A stretch of DNA of 64,000 nt from Pedobacter polysacchareus. GTDB lineage: Bacteria; Bacteroidota; Bacteroidia; Sphingobacteriales; Sphingobacteriaceae. Positions 27,836 to 36,955 of this stretch are shown here, in pieces. The translations under genes were made by a program, and so were the position numbers. The DNA lies in NCBI RefSeq assembly GCF_019802255.1, contig NZ_JAHYSS010000004.1, forward strand, positions 572,621 to 636,620, written 5' to 3'. Below the pieces are notes generated by a model, which did not search any database, had not been told where the DNA came from, and saw only the letters and a list, made by a program, of their open reading frames with translations. Positions within the stretch are counted from its first letter, which is position 1. Every line of letters starts with the position of its first letter.

Positions 27836-27870
27836 AAAAACGCCCTCTGAATCTTCAAAGGGCGTTTTTG
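27836..27870 (+). terminator. Terminator after the GH2 gene
   Basis: AAAACGCCCT and AGGGCGTTTT arms flank a 12-base loop, followed by T residues. The A-run on the left also makes it usable for the convergent FemAB-like gene. Confidence 0.9.
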
Positions 27871-27907
27871 TTGAAGCGATCAACTTTTATGCAAATCTCT
27901 TTTATTT

Positions 27908-29029
27908 TTAAAGGTGATAACCCTGACTTTGCATTTCTGCAGCAATAAAACGGTGATATTGCTCTGTATCCAGCGGATAATCCCAGCAGCCCATTCTATG
28001 GTATAACTCTCCTCCAAACCCTGTTTTAAACTTATAAAGACCATATAAGGGATGGGCAGGATCTGGCTGCGGAGCTACCCCAAAGAAATCGTATTCCAGG
28101 CATCCTTTGTTTTTAGCAATTTTCATCGCTTCCCATTGTAAGGCATATGTGGCCATGTAATTTCGGTTACTGGAGGAGGAAGCCCCATAAAGATAGGTGC
28201 CTCTTTGTCCGGCAATCACGAGAAACATGGCTGCCAATGGTTGCCCCTCGCTATCGGCCAGCAATAGCTCTACTTCTGCCGGCGAAGCGGTATCGGCTGC
28301 ACGCGCAGAAAGCACCGTTCTGAAATACTCAATATCATTGATATGGATGCGGTTTCTGATCGCAGTTTCCTGATACAACGCGTACCATACATGAAGGTTT
28401 TCCATGCCTACTCTGGTTACATTTACCCCTTTTCTATGAGAAAGGTTGATGTTATACCTGGTTTTAGGCTTCATGGAATTCAGCAAAGTGCTTTCGTCTT
28501 TTTGCAGGTCCAGGAAAATAGTGTTTGAAGGCAGGATGTCTGAATTTGTCTTTTTCAGGTTCCAGTTCGTCGTATTGAAATTAAAACGAAACTCCTGGTA
28601 TTTCTTTTCCGGCGGACCATTCCAGATTCCAGACTCATCAAAGCTGTCGTTTTCTTTTGCCCAATGAGACTCCCAGGCCAGGTCATACCTGATCAGGATA
28701 CATTTTTTAGGAAGATGGGCACGGAGGTTCTCCGACAACTCTTCCAGGAATTTACCCTGGTATTCTTCATTGGGTTCGATTTCTGGCCCATAAGGAACGT
28801 AAGCAATGCTATGTTCGCTATCCAATGGCTGAAGTAATACCAGAAAATCAGCATGGGTATAAGTATTCGTTAAAGCATCATGATAAATGTCTTCATTGCC
28901 GACTTTAAAATTGAATGCTTTAGATTGGAGGCCTTGTTGGGTTTTTACTTCCGACCAGAATGCAGTTTGCTGAACTATTGAAGTCTCATAAACTTCTTTA
29001 ATGTCTTTTTTGTCAATGGCTATATTCAT
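27908..29029 (-). CDS. FemAB-like GNAT-fold acyl/aminoacyl transferase
   Basis: This resembles the peptidoglycan bridge-forming FemA/FemB/FemX transferases, which use aminoacyl-tRNA, and related double-GNAT proteins. The evidence is the motif order: QQTAFWSEVKTQQG, a polar middle (RYDLAWESHW, MKPKTRYNINLSHRKGVNV), and a GNAT-like C-terminal part with AAMFLVIAGQRGTYLYGASSSSNRN, YALQWEAMKIAKNKGCLEYDFFGV and GLYKFKTGFGGE. The start MNIAIDKKD at 29029 is preferred; ATG 29050 would add seven basic residues. Length is normal for the family. In Bacteroidota such homologues are widespread but their true substrate is rarely known, so the function is open. It points away from tdk's neighbour and shares its direction with tdk, 61 bases away. 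Confidence 0.85.
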   Translation of the reverse strand: MNIAIDKKDIKEVYETSIVQQTAFWSEVKTQQGLQSKAFNFKVGNEDIYHDALTNTYTHADFLVLLQPLDSEHSIAYVPYGPEIEPNEEYQGKFLEELSENLRAHLPKKCILIRYDLAWESHWAKENDSFDESGIWNGPPEKKYQEFRFNFNTTNWNLKKTNSDILPSNTIFLDLQKDESTLLNSMKPKTRYNINLSHRKGVNVTRVGMENLHVWYALYQETAIRNRIHINDIEYFRTVLSARAADTASPAEVELLLADSEGQPLAAMFLVIAGQRGTYLYGASSSSNRNYMATYALQWEAMKIAKNKGCLEYDFFGVAPQPDPAHPLYGLYKFKTGFGGELYHRMGCWDYPLDTEQYHRFIAAEMQSQGYHL

Positions 29030-29090
29030 CTTTTTCCTTTCCAACCGCAAAGGTCGGGAATTATATGATGATAAGCCAATTTAACACAGA

Positions 29091-29666
29091 TTAGTCCCTG
29101 GCATGGAAGCAGGGCCGGCATCTTGGCTCGTAACTATCTTTCTCTCCAAGAAGGACTTTTGACTGATCGGCTGCGGTGCGGTAAGAATAGGCTGCGGGAC
29201 TGCCGCAACGGACGCATATCGCATTTACTTTGGTCACCAGTTCTGCAATGGCCATCAAATTTGGCATTGGACCGAATGGTTTTCCACTAAAATCCATATC
29301 TAAACCTGCAACAATTACACGGATGCCGCGCTGCGCTAGAATATTACAGACTTCAGGAAGATTTTCATCAAAAAACTGGGCTTCATCGATGCCCACCACC
29401 TGCACATCCGTATTTAGTAACAGAATGGCAGCAGAGTTGTCCACCGGCGTAGAAGGGATAGAATTCCTGTCGTGGGAAACAACGTCACGATCATCATATC
29501 GGGTATCAGTGGCGGGTTTGAAGATTTCTACTTTTAATTTAGCAATCGTTGCACGCTTTAATCTTCTTAATAATTCTTCTGTTTTACCTGAAAACATAGA
29601 GCCGCAAATTACCTCTATACTCCCGCAAAACTCTCCTCTTCTGTAATTTTGTTCGCTGAATAACAT
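29091..29666 (-). CDS. tdk: Thymidine kinase
   Basis: This cytosolic type II thymidine kinase (EC 2.7.1.21) phosphorylates thymidine to dTMP in the salvage pathway. The P-loop [15 protein letters not shown] is near residue 22, the Walker B-like GIDEAQFF follows, and the lasso/zinc region supplies two CxxC pairs (CVRCGS and CRPCF). The substrate-binding aromatic YSYRT is also present. The length of 191 residues matches bacterial type II enzymes. Confidence 0.96.
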   Translation of the reverse strand: MLFSEQNYRRGEFCGSIEVICGSMFSGKTEELLRRLKRATIAKLKVEIFKPATDTRYDDRDVVSHDRNSIPSTPVDNSAAILLLNTDVQVVGIDEAQFFDENLPEVCNILAQRGIRVIVAGLDMDFSGKPFGPMPNLMAIAELVTKVNAICVRCGSPAAYSYRTAADQSKVLLGEKDSYEPRCRPCFHARD

Positions 29667-29711
29667 CTATGATTGTGATCTTTATAGCCCACTAATATCG
29701 AAATTTTGTAG

Positions 29712-29719
29712 TACTTTTG
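29712..29719 (+). promoter_or_regulatory. Probable -7 promoter element for the 440-residue protein gene
   Basis: TACTTTTG matches TAnnTTTG and lies 48 bases before the start at 29768. A well-spaced -33 box is not clear. Confidence 0.45.
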
Positions 29720-29767
29720 AGTAGCAAGTTACCAACATAAAACATCAAATCTGTCGTTATTAAGCCT

Positions 29768-31090
29768 ATGATGAACCAAGAAGATATTTTTAGAAAGATA
29801 GGATTGATTTTAGAAGAGCTTCAAGATCAATACGCCTATCTGGCGAGAAACCAGCAGCAATTGAATGAGTTAGAGCTGGAATTGTTTATGGCAAATGCCA
29901 ACTTTCTATCAGATCATGTTCAGATTGTCAGGAAATTAAACTCCGCTAAAATTCTAAAGGAAATCCCAGCACATACGAGTCCGGATGCTGTTTCTGAAAC
30001 TGCAAATGCTGAAAATCAGGTGACCTGGGATCAGCCATTAAAATCTCAACAGGATTGGGATACGCCTGCGGAAAATGTAATCATGGAAAACACGACTAAG
30101 ATTTCCGCGCAGGAATCGGCAACCGAAGTTCCAGTGGCAGGTGTAAATTACCAAAAAGAAGAAGAAATAACACCTATTGCAGCGCCGGAACTTCCAACAT
30201 TTGTTCCTCCCGTAATTGCGGAAAAGCCGTCATATTCCAATGAATTGTTTACAGAATCTACGACTGAAAAGGAGTCCTTCAAGTTGGATAAAGAACCATC
30301 AAGCTTTGAATTTATTCTTAAAGATCTTGGTGCTACCGATAAATTCGATTTCGAAGAGAAATCTGTAGATGCCATTTTCGACCGACCGCTGACTGAAGAC
30401 GAAGCGCGTATCATTGCCGAAAAGCAAAAGTTAAAAGAACAGGAAGCACAGCAGCAAGAAACAAAGCAGCAGGCTGCAGCAGCTGATCAGAATGACGAGA
30501 TTGGTCCTGAGCCATTTTTGGTGGCTAAAGAAGAATTACAGCCGGATCCAATCCTAGAAAATACCTTTACAGAAAGGATGGTTTCTGAAACGATCTTTGT
30601 AGCGCCTATTGTTCCAATTGTAGAAAGACCCGCTCCAGTACAGGAAAATACTCCTGCTCCGCAAGATGCTCCTGCAGCGCAAAATACCCCGCCAGTACAA
30701 AGCAGTCCTGAAGCACAAAATACTCCAGTAAGCCCAACTAAAACCGACAACTCCGAAGCTCCGGCCAAACCAATGTCTTTAAATGAGCGATTGGCAAGTC
30801 AGCTGGGAACAAATTCGAATACCACCCATACTGATCCAAGTAAAAACACCATAACCGACTTGAAGCAGGGCATCAATCTAAACGACAAAATGTTGTACAT
30901 CAAAGACCTGTTTAATGGTTATAACCTGGCTTATGCAGAGGTGATCGACTTGTTAAATAAGATGGCTGATTTTAAAACGGCGGATGCCTTCCTGCAAAAT
31001 AATTATGCAGAAAAGAACAACTGGGCGGCGAAATCAGGAACGGTAACGAAGTTTTATGAATTGTTAAAACAGCGCTTTCCCGTTAAATAA
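29768..31090 (+). CDS. Hypothetical protein with coiled-coil N-terminus, disordered centre and helical C-terminus
   Basis: Function not recognised. The first 60 or so residues are helical and likely coiled coil (IGLILEELQDQYAYLARNQQQLNELELELFMAN). The centre (about 70-350) is low-complexity, rich in Glu, Pro, Ala and Gln, and probably disordered, with repeated QENTPAPQDAPAAQNTPPVQ-type runs. The last 75 residues are ordered and look the most conserved (INLNDKMLYIKDLFNGYN, AYAEVIDLLNKMADFKTADAFL). It has no signal peptide, so it is cytoplasmic. It starts about 100 bases from the divergent tdk and its stop overlaps the convergent rodA stop by eight bases. Confidence 0.8.
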   Translation: MMNQEDIFRKIGLILEELQDQYAYLARNQQQLNELELELFMANANFLSDHVQIVRKLNSAKILKEIPAHTSPDAVSETANAENQVTWDQPLKSQQDWDTPAENVIMENTTKISAQESATEVPVAGVNYQKEEEITPIAAPELPTFVPPVIAEKPSYSNELFTESTTEKESFKLDKEPSSFEFILKDLGATDKFDFEEKSVDAIFDRPLTEDEARIIAEKQKLKEQEAQQQETKQQAAAADQNDEIGPEPFLVAKEELQPDPILENTFTERMVSETIFVAPIVPIVERPAPVQENTPAPQDAPAAQNTPPVQSSPEAQNTPVSPTKTDNSEAPAKPMSLNERLASQLGTNSNTTHTDPSKNTITDLKQGINLNDKMLYIKDLFNGYNLAYAEVIDLLNKMADFKTADAFLQNNYAEKNNWAAKSGTVTKFYELLKQRFPVK

Positions 31091-32348
31091 AGCCCATCCG
31101 GTTAGAGTCCAGTTTTAAGAAGATGAACAGCAATACGGTGAAACTCCACAGTGAGGAACCACCGTAGCTGATAAAAGGCAAAGGAATTCCAATTACGGGA
31201 ATGATCCCTATGGTCATTCCTATGTTAATGAACACGTGGAAAAAGAGAATACTGGCCACGCAATAGCCGTATACCCTGGAGAAGGTAGAACGCTGTCGCT
31301 CGGCAAGATTGATGATCCGAAGGAGCATAAATATATACAGTGCAACCACGGTAAAGCAGCCCACAAAACCCCATTCTTCACCAATGGTGGAGAAAATGAA
31401 GTCAGTACTTTGCTCAGGTACATAACCGTATTTTGTTTGTGTACCTTCCAAAAATCCCCTTCCGGTTAATTGTCCGGAACCAATGGCAATCTTCGATTGA
31501 ATTACATTGTATCCAGCTCCTTTAGGGTCTGTTTTAAGGCCCAACAGGATTTCAATCCTTGTGCGCTGATGAGGCTCTAACACCTTTTCGTAGGCAAATT
31601 TTACCAGAAACAAGTAAGCCACTGCGACCACCGTGACGATGATACAGGAGATCATGACCTTGTGTTTTCTTCTGTTTTGATAGATAAACAGACCACCTAT
31701 GGCTAGGATGAGTGGTATTAATATCTCTGCGGGAACGAGGAAATCTGCGATAAACAGCACGATCATTCCTAAAAAGATCAATAGGAAATAGCCCGATAGT
31801 CCTTCTCTGTACAATGGAAACATGAAGGATAAAAACACCAACGCTGAACCTGTATCCGGTTGAAGCATGATCAAAAACAGTGGAATCCCCACGATCACAG
31901 CAGCGAAAAATATAGATTTTACATCCCTGAATTTGGGGTTAAAGGAGCTCACATACCTTGCCAGGAGTAGGGCGGTACCAAATTTCGCCAGCTCAGAGGG
32001 CTGGAGTCTAAAGCTTCCCAAAGGGATCCAGGCCTGGTTTCCAGCTACTTTTCTTCCTACAACGAGTACTGCAATGAGCAGCAGCATCGTGAGCCCATAC
32101 ACAATGGGAGAGAAGACACTAAAGAATTTGGCATCCAGTAATAAGATGGAAAATCCAAGAATCAATCCGGTAATGATATAGATCAGCTGCTTCCCGTATT
32201 TGGCGGCAAAGCTAAAATCATTAGACTCCACGCCATTAAAGATTGAAGCGTAAATATTTACAAACCCAATGGTACACAAGGCTACGTAAAGCAGGATGGT
32301 GATCCAGTCTACATTGAAAAAGAAACGGTTGCCTTGCTGTGTTGTCAT
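31083..32348 (-). CDS. rodA: Rod shape-determining protein RodA (SEDS peptidoglycan glycosyltransferase)
   Basis: This polytopic inner-membrane SEDS-family glycosyltransferase polymerises lipid II during cell elongation together with PBP2. About ten hydrophobic segments are visible. Family motifs include LGSFRLQPSELAKFGTALLLARY, ILLGLKTDPKGAGYNVIQSKIAIGSGQL and the C-terminal GIPLPFISYGGSSLWS. The 421 residues agree with RodA. It starts directly after the stop of mrdA, as expected for the cotranscribed rod-complex genes. Confidence 0.96.
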   Translation of the reverse strand: MTTQQGNRFFFNVDWITILLYVALCTIGFVNIYASIFNGVESNDFSFAAKYGKQLIYIITGLILGFSILLLDAKFFSVFSPIVYGLTMLLLIAVLVVGRKVAGNQAWIPLGSFRLQPSELAKFGTALLLARYVSSFNPKFRDVKSIFFAAVIVGIPLFLIMLQPDTGSALVFLSFMFPLYREGLSGYFLLIFLGMIVLFIADFLVPAEILIPLILAIGGLFIYQNRRKHKVMISCIIVTVVAVAYLFLVKFAYEKVLEPHQRTRIEILLGLKTDPKGAGYNVIQSKIAIGSGQLTGRGFLEGTQTKYGYVPEQSTDFIFSTIGEEWGFVGCFTVVALYIFMLLRIINLAERQRSTFSRVYGYCVASILFFHVFINIGMTIGIIPVIGIPLPFISYGGSSLWSFTVLLFIFLKLDSNRMGFI

Positions 32349-34394
32349 TTATGGTGTTTGTGAAATGGGTTTACTATTTGTTGTTTTTGCAGGTATACCT
32401 GCTGGTTTTACGGGTACGATCGTCGCCTTAGCGGGTACTGTACTTGCTGCTGCTCCAGCTGCTGTTGCAGGTAAGACCTTTGCTGGAGTCAGGGACTTTC
32501 CTGTAGAATCTTTTTTCAAAGAATCGGTCAGCAATGGCTTCGCTTTTAGTTTCGGTTTTTTCGGCACAGGTAAGATGACTTGTTTTTTCATCCATTCTGC
32601 ACCGGCCCTTTTATTCACAGAAAGACTATCTTTCAGATATTTCTCTGCAATGTAACTGGCAATAGGAGCAGCATACGTACTTCCAAAACCTGCATTTTCA
32701 ACGACTACTGCGATGGCAATCTTTGGATTGTCGCGGGGGGCAAAGCCGATAAATACGGAGTGATTTTTTCCACGCGGATTTTGTACCGTTCCTGTTTTAC
32801 CGCACATCACAATGTTTTCAATTGCAGATTGTCTGGCAGTACCCCAAGGTGCATTTACCGCATCTTGCATCCCATCGATAACGGGCTCAAAATGTCTGGC
32901 ATCTACATCCACATAGTTTTTGCGGGCATATTCTTTCTTGATGACTTTATTCTCACCGATGGCTTTAATCAGATGGGGTTTTACATAATAGCCTCTGTTG
33001 GCAATGATGGCCATGATATTGGCCATCTGTAATGGTGTGGCATCCATTTCACCCTGACCAATTCCAAGGGAAATCACCGTAGTATATCCCCAGCGATTGC
33101 CGTATTTTTTGTTGTAATGATCGGAGGTATATAAGTTTCCCGGACGTTCTGAAGGAAGATCTACCCCTAGCTTTTCACCAAGGCCAAATTTCTGTACCCG
33201 CTTCTGCCATTCATCATAGGCAATCCGTTGGTTTTTGAATTTCTTCTGTGTCATAAGTTTCTGGAACACATACAAGGCATACGTATTACAAGACCTGGCC
33301 AAACCTTTACGCAGACTGATATTTCCGTCTACGTGTTCACATTTCACCTTATGGTTTCCGGCCATGTAATAACCCGGACAGTTAAATGTGGTATTTGGAT
33401 CTATGACACCTTCCTGTAAGCCTAAAAGCGCATCGAGCGGCTTAAACGAGGATCCTGGGGAATAATACCCCTGGATTGGACGTACCGTAAATACGCGGTT
33501 TGGATTTTTCTCCTGATTGATCAGGTCCATGTAGTTGTTACCCTGCTGACGACCTACCATGAGGTTGGGATCGTAACCTGGGCTGCTGACAAAGGCTAGA
33601 ATTTCTCCTGTTGCAGGCTCAATGGCTACTATACTGCCCACTTTATTTTTCATTAGCTCTTCTCCAAGCTTCTGAATGCGAAAATCCAGGGAAGAAATCA
33701 CTTTTTCTCCAGATCTGGCAAGGGTATCAAATTTTCCTTCGGCATAACTTCCTTTCGGTACATTTCGGGCATCATAAAGCATATTGATGATGCCCTTTTC
33801 ACCACGGAGTACATCGTTATATTGTTTTTCTACGCCTGCTTTTCCAATATAATCACCGGGACGGTAATAGCCATCGCTCATTTCAATGTCTTTCTTGGAC
33901 ACCTCCTTTACATAGCCAAAGAAATGGCCTGCGAGACTATCCGGATAATACCTAACCGTTCTGCTCTGTACGAAGAAGCCTGGAAAACGAGCAAGCTGCT
34001 CGGATAAAGCAGCATAGACTTGTACAGAAAGTTGTTTTTCAAAAATACTAGGCTGATACCTGGATTGGACGCTCGCTCTATTGAAACTCTTCTTAAAGCG
34101 TTTCATGTCAATGCCAATGATGTTGATCAGCGATAGCGTATCAAATTCTTTCACCTGATTTGGGATCACCATTAGGTCATATACCGGTTCATTCTGAACC
34201 AGCACCTTTTCATTTCTATCGAGGATTACCCCTCTGGCAGGGAAGGTATAGATCTTACGCAATACATTACTTTCGGCAGAAAGGAAGTACTTGTCGCTGG
34301 CCACCTGGATGTAAAACAGGGTACCGACCAGGATTAAGGCGACCAATATAAATAAGCCTTGAATAATATATTTACGGTTAAATAGATTGTCCAT
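32349..34394 (-). CDS. mrdA: Penicillin-binding protein 2, elongation transpeptidase
   Basis: This class B PBP cross-links peptidoglycan in the elongasome with RodA. One membrane anchor spans about residues 12-32. The dimerisation (pedestal) domain follows (FPARGVILDRNEKVLVQNEPVYDL). The transpeptidase domain has the active-site SxxK at Ser315 (PGSSFKPLDALL), the SxN motif SCN in GLARSCNTYAL, and KTG in MCGKTGTVQNP. A Pro/Ala/Lys-rich low-complexity tail of about 80 residues after AEKYLKDSLSVNK is a Bacteroidota-type extension of unknown role. It overlaps mreD by one base and abuts rodA. Confidence 0.96.
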   Translation of the reverse strand: MDNLFNRKYIIQGLFILVALILVGTLFYIQVASDKYFLSAESNVLRKIYTFPARGVILDRNEKVLVQNEPVYDLMVIPNQVKEFDTLSLINIIGIDMKRFKKSFNRASVQSRYQPSIFEKQLSVQVYAALSEQLARFPGFFVQSRTVRYYPDSLAGHFFGYVKEVSKKDIEMSDGYYRPGDYIGKAGVEKQYNDVLRGEKGIINMLYDARNVPKGSYAEGKFDTLARSGEKVISSLDFRIQKLGEELMKNKVGSIVAIEPATGEILAFVSSPGYDPNLMVGRQQGNNYMDLINQEKNPNRVFTVRPIQGYYSPGSSFKPLDALLGLQEGVIDPNTTFNCPGYYMAGNHKVKCEHVDGNISLRKGLARSCNTYALYVFQKLMTQKKFKNQRIAYDEWQKRVQKFGLGEKLGVDLPSERPGNLYTSDHYNKKYGNRWGYTTVISLGIGQGEMDATPLQMANIMAIIANRGYYVKPHLIKAIGENKVIKKEYARKNYVDVDARHFEPVIDGMQDAVNAPWGTARQSAIENIVMCGKTGTVQNPRGKNHSVFIGFAPRDNPKIAIAVVVENAGFGSTYAAPIASYIAEKYLKDSLSVNKRAGAEWMKKQVILPVPKKPKLKAKPLLTDSLKKDSTGKSLTPAKVLPATAAGAAASTVPAKATIVPVKPAGIPAKTTNSKPISQTP

Positions 34395-34909
34395 TAGCGT
34401 GCCTTCCTGTTATAGAACATGAATTCTATAAGTATAATTAAAAATAACGTAAATACACCACTCAAAAGACACCTCAATAGGGTGTAAGAGAATTCTGTTA
34501 AGCGGAATGTTTCCAGGAAAAAGAGCACCAGGTGATGGGCAAAAGTACAAAGGGTCGCATAAATGCTGAACCATTTGAAACCCATATTTCCGAGCGTAGG
34601 CTCCGGTTCGTCAAAATTGTCTTTGTTTACAGTCAATGCGATAAAGGAGATCCTGACAAATACCAGGGTCACACAGGCAGTGGTATGTACGCCCAAAGTA
34701 TCATAAAAAGCATCCATGGTTAAACCGGTTGCAAAAGCGATCAGGTATAACAGGAGGTTTGGCGTTTTAAAGGGCAGTAACAGTAAAAAAAGAATATAAA
34801 CAAAGGGAGTGGCCAGGCTGTAAAAGCTCAGGTTTCTAAGGAGTAGGATCTGAATAAAAAGTAGTAAGAACCATCTGAAGATGTTTACCAATATTATTTT
34901 ACTGTTCAT
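34394..34909 (-). CDS. mreD: Rod shape-determining membrane protein MreD
   Basis: This small polytopic inner-membrane protein of the elongasome has 171 residues and about five hydrophobic helices (WFLLLFIQILLLRNLSFYSL, PFVYILFLLLLPF, LLLYLIAFATGLTMDAFYDTLG, and others). The GLTMDAFYDTLGVHT segment is typical of MreD. Sequence conservation in this family is low, so the assignment relies strongly on its location: it overlaps mreC by eleven bases and mrdA by one base. Confidence 0.92.
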   Translation of the reverse strand: MNSKIILVNIFRWFLLLFIQILLLRNLSFYSLATPFVYILFLLLLPFKTPNLLLYLIAFATGLTMDAFYDTLGVHTTACVTLVFVRISFIALTVNKDNFDEPEPTLGNMGFKWFSIYATLCTFAHHLVLFFLETFRLTEFSYTLLRCLLSGVFTLFLIILIEFMFYNRKAR

Positions 34910-35738
34910 TTGGCAATTTTGATTCTAAAGCTTTCTGTTCCTGTGCTAATTTGTCTTTAATGACATAAACATATTGTAAGGTACTAAAATCATTGAAAAG
35001 ATCGATTTCGATCGTCATGAAATTATCCCCTGTGGAGATGCCGGTATTGCTCACTCTGCCCACAAGGATACCTGGAGGGAAGTGGGAATAACTGGAGGTC
35101 ACTACGGTGTCTTTTAAGGCAATTTTGTAGTGATTTGGTACATCTTTGATATACGCTTTTCTATAGTCAAAATTCTTAGTTCCCCAGACTAGGGTACCCA
35201 TGGCATTGTTTTTCTTTAAGGTGACACTCACTTTGGTGTCTTTATGCAGTAAAGACTCAATGGTGGCCAGGTGTTCTGAAACATCTCTGATATAGCCCAC
35301 TACACCTTTTCCCTGAGAAATGACTGCCATACCACTTTCAATACCATCGGCAGTACCGCGGTTGATGGTGATGATGTTATTCCTGAGCGTAATCGAATTC
35401 TTGATAACCCTTGCTGAGAGATAAGTGTATTGAGTTTTGTTGAGCGTGTCTTTAACGACTACATTTTTCGCACTGTCGATACTGTTGAGTGCAAGAAGTT
35501 CTGTTTTTAGCTTCGCATTTTCTGCTGCCAAGCTATCATTTACATCCCCTAAATTGATGTATTTTTTTAATACATTCAGGTTTTTATAAGCGGTACCGAC
35601 TACTTCATTGGTGGAGTTAACGGTTACACTACGCTGATAGGAGTTATTGCTTACTGTCAGATAAATTCCGATAGTGAAGAAAATGATAAAAAAGAAAAAT
35701 GCGTTGTATCTGTTTATAAAAATCCAAAGGTTACGCAT
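34899..35738 (-). CDS. mreC: Rod shape-determining protein MreC
   Basis: This periplasmic scaffold protein anchored in the inner membrane connects MreB with PBP2 and RodA. One membrane helix (FFFIIFFTIGIYLTVS) is followed by a short coiled coil (INLGDVNDSLAAENAKLKTELLAL) and the two beta domains with INRGTADGIESGMAVIS, GVVGYIRDVSEHLATIESLLHKDTKVSV and FPPGILVGRVSNTG. Length 279 residues is standard. Starts 106 bases after the mreB stop. Confidence 0.95.
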   Translation of the reverse strand: MRNLWIFINRYNAFFFFIIFFTIGIYLTVSNNSYQRSVTVNSTNEVVGTAYKNLNVLKKYINLGDVNDSLAAENAKLKTELLALNSIDSAKNVVVKDTLNKTQYTYLSARVIKNSITLRNNIITINRGTADGIESGMAVISQGKGVVGYIRDVSEHLATIESLLHKDTKVSVTLKKNNAMGTLVWGTKNFDYRKAYIKDVPNHYKIALKDTVVTSSYSHFPPGILVGRVSNTGISTGDNFMTIEIDLFNDFSTLQYVYVIKDKLAQEQKALESKLPNEQ

Positions 35739-35770
35739 ACTTTTCGATTCGGGGTTTTAGTTTTTGTAAA

Positions 35771-35837
35771 CTGAGTTTAAGCTTTAAGCTCGCCAAATGG
35801 CCTGATCAGCCAGGAAAGACTTAAAACTTAAACTCAG
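35771..35837 (-). other. Long intercistronic hairpin between mreB and mreC
   Basis: An 18-base arm at 35771-35788 pairs with 35820-35837 with a single mismatch, and the loop itself has GGC/GCC pairing (35799-35801 with 35809-35811). On the coding (minus) strand it starts eight bases after the mreB stop and no T-run follows. It may limit read-through or protect the mreB transcript end, giving more MreB than MreC/D (inference). Confidence 0.7.
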
Positions 35838-35844
35838 GCTACTT

Positions 35845-36867
35845 TTATTGCATTAAGAATTTATAACCACCAATATTTTTCAGGGCGATACCTGTTCCAC
35901 GTACTACTGCACGAAGTGGATCTTCGGCAACGTGTACTGGAAGTTTGGTTTTTGCCGCTACACGTTTGTCTAAACCGCGTAATAGGGCACCACCACCTGT
36001 CAGGTAAATACCAGTCTGATAAATATCTGCAGAAAGCTCCGGAGGAGTAATCTCTAATGCTTTAAGAATTGCTTCTTCAATTTTTGAAATAGATTTGTCC
36101 AGGCAATGGGCGATTTCAGTGTAAGAAACGGTGATTTGCTTCGGAACACCTGTCATTAAATCTCTACCTTGAACTGCGAAGTCTGCAGGTGGATCAGTTA
36201 ATTCCGGCAATGCCGCACCTACTTCAATCTTGATTTTCTCCGCAGTACGATCTCCGATCATAATGTTGTGCTGACGACGGATATAGTTCACAATGTCAGA
36301 ATCAAAGTTATCTCCGGCAACGCGGATCGACTGGTCACATACGATACCTGATAACGCGATTACCGCGATCTCAGTCGTACCACCACCTATATCAATGATC
36401 ATGTTACCCATCGGCTCTTCTACGTCAATTCCGATCCCTACAGCAGCTGCCATAGGCTCATGAATCAGGTAAACTTCTTTTGCGCCTGCGATTTCCGCTG
36501 AATCTCTTACTGCACGTTTCTCTACCTCAGTGATACCGGAAGGGATACAAATGACCATTCTTAAGGAAGGGAACATCCATCCTTTACCACCATTCAGCAT
36601 ACGGATCATTCCTTTGATCATCGCTTCTGCAGCATTGAAATCGGCAATAACGCCATCTTTTAGTGGTCTTACCGTACGGATGTTATCGTGCGTTTTTCCC
36701 TCCATTTGCATGGCCTGACGGCCAATAGCGATGATTTTATTTGTTTGTCTGTCGAAAGCAACAATGGATGGCTCATCCACTACTACCTTGTCATTATGTA
36801 TGATTAGAGTGTTAGCCGTTCCTAAATCGATAGCAACCTCTTGTGTAAACCAATTAAATAAACCCAT
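35845..36867 (-). CDS. mreB: Rod shape-determining actin-like protein MreB
   Basis: This cytoplasmic actin homologue forms membrane-bound filaments that orient the cell-wall elongation machinery. Phosphate-1 and -2 motifs are present (AIDLGTANTLI near residue 12; NMIIDIGGGTTEIAVIAL around 155) together with the adenosine motif YLTGGGALLRGLD. The 340-residue length is normal. First gene of mreB-mreC-mreD-mrdA-rodA, a very common gene order. Upstream, 88 bases away, is the end of purH, so a separate promoter is possible but none was clearly seen. Confidence 0.97.
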   Translation of the reverse strand: MGLFNWFTQEVAIDLGTANTLIIHNDKVVVDEPSIVAFDRQTNKIIAIGRQAMQMEGKTHDNIRTVRPLKDGVIADFNAAEAMIKGMIRMLNGGKGWMFPSLRMVICIPSGITEVEKRAVRDSAEIAGAKEVYLIHEPMAAAVGIGIDVEEPMGNMIIDIGGGTTEIAVIALSGIVCDQSIRVAGDNFDSDIVNYIRRQHNIMIGDRTAEKIKIEVGAALPELTDPPADFAVQGRDLMTGVPKQITVSYTEIAHCLDKSISKIEEAILKALEITPPELSADIYQTGIYLTGGGALLRGLDKRVAAKTKLPVHVAEDPLRAVVRGTGIALKNIGGYKFLMQ

Positions 36868-36955
36868 TTATTAGGTGATAATTTAAGTATTAAAAATTCT
36901 GTATACTATAGTAATGTAAAACTACGTCTTTTTATTGTATTCGCAGTTAAATAAA

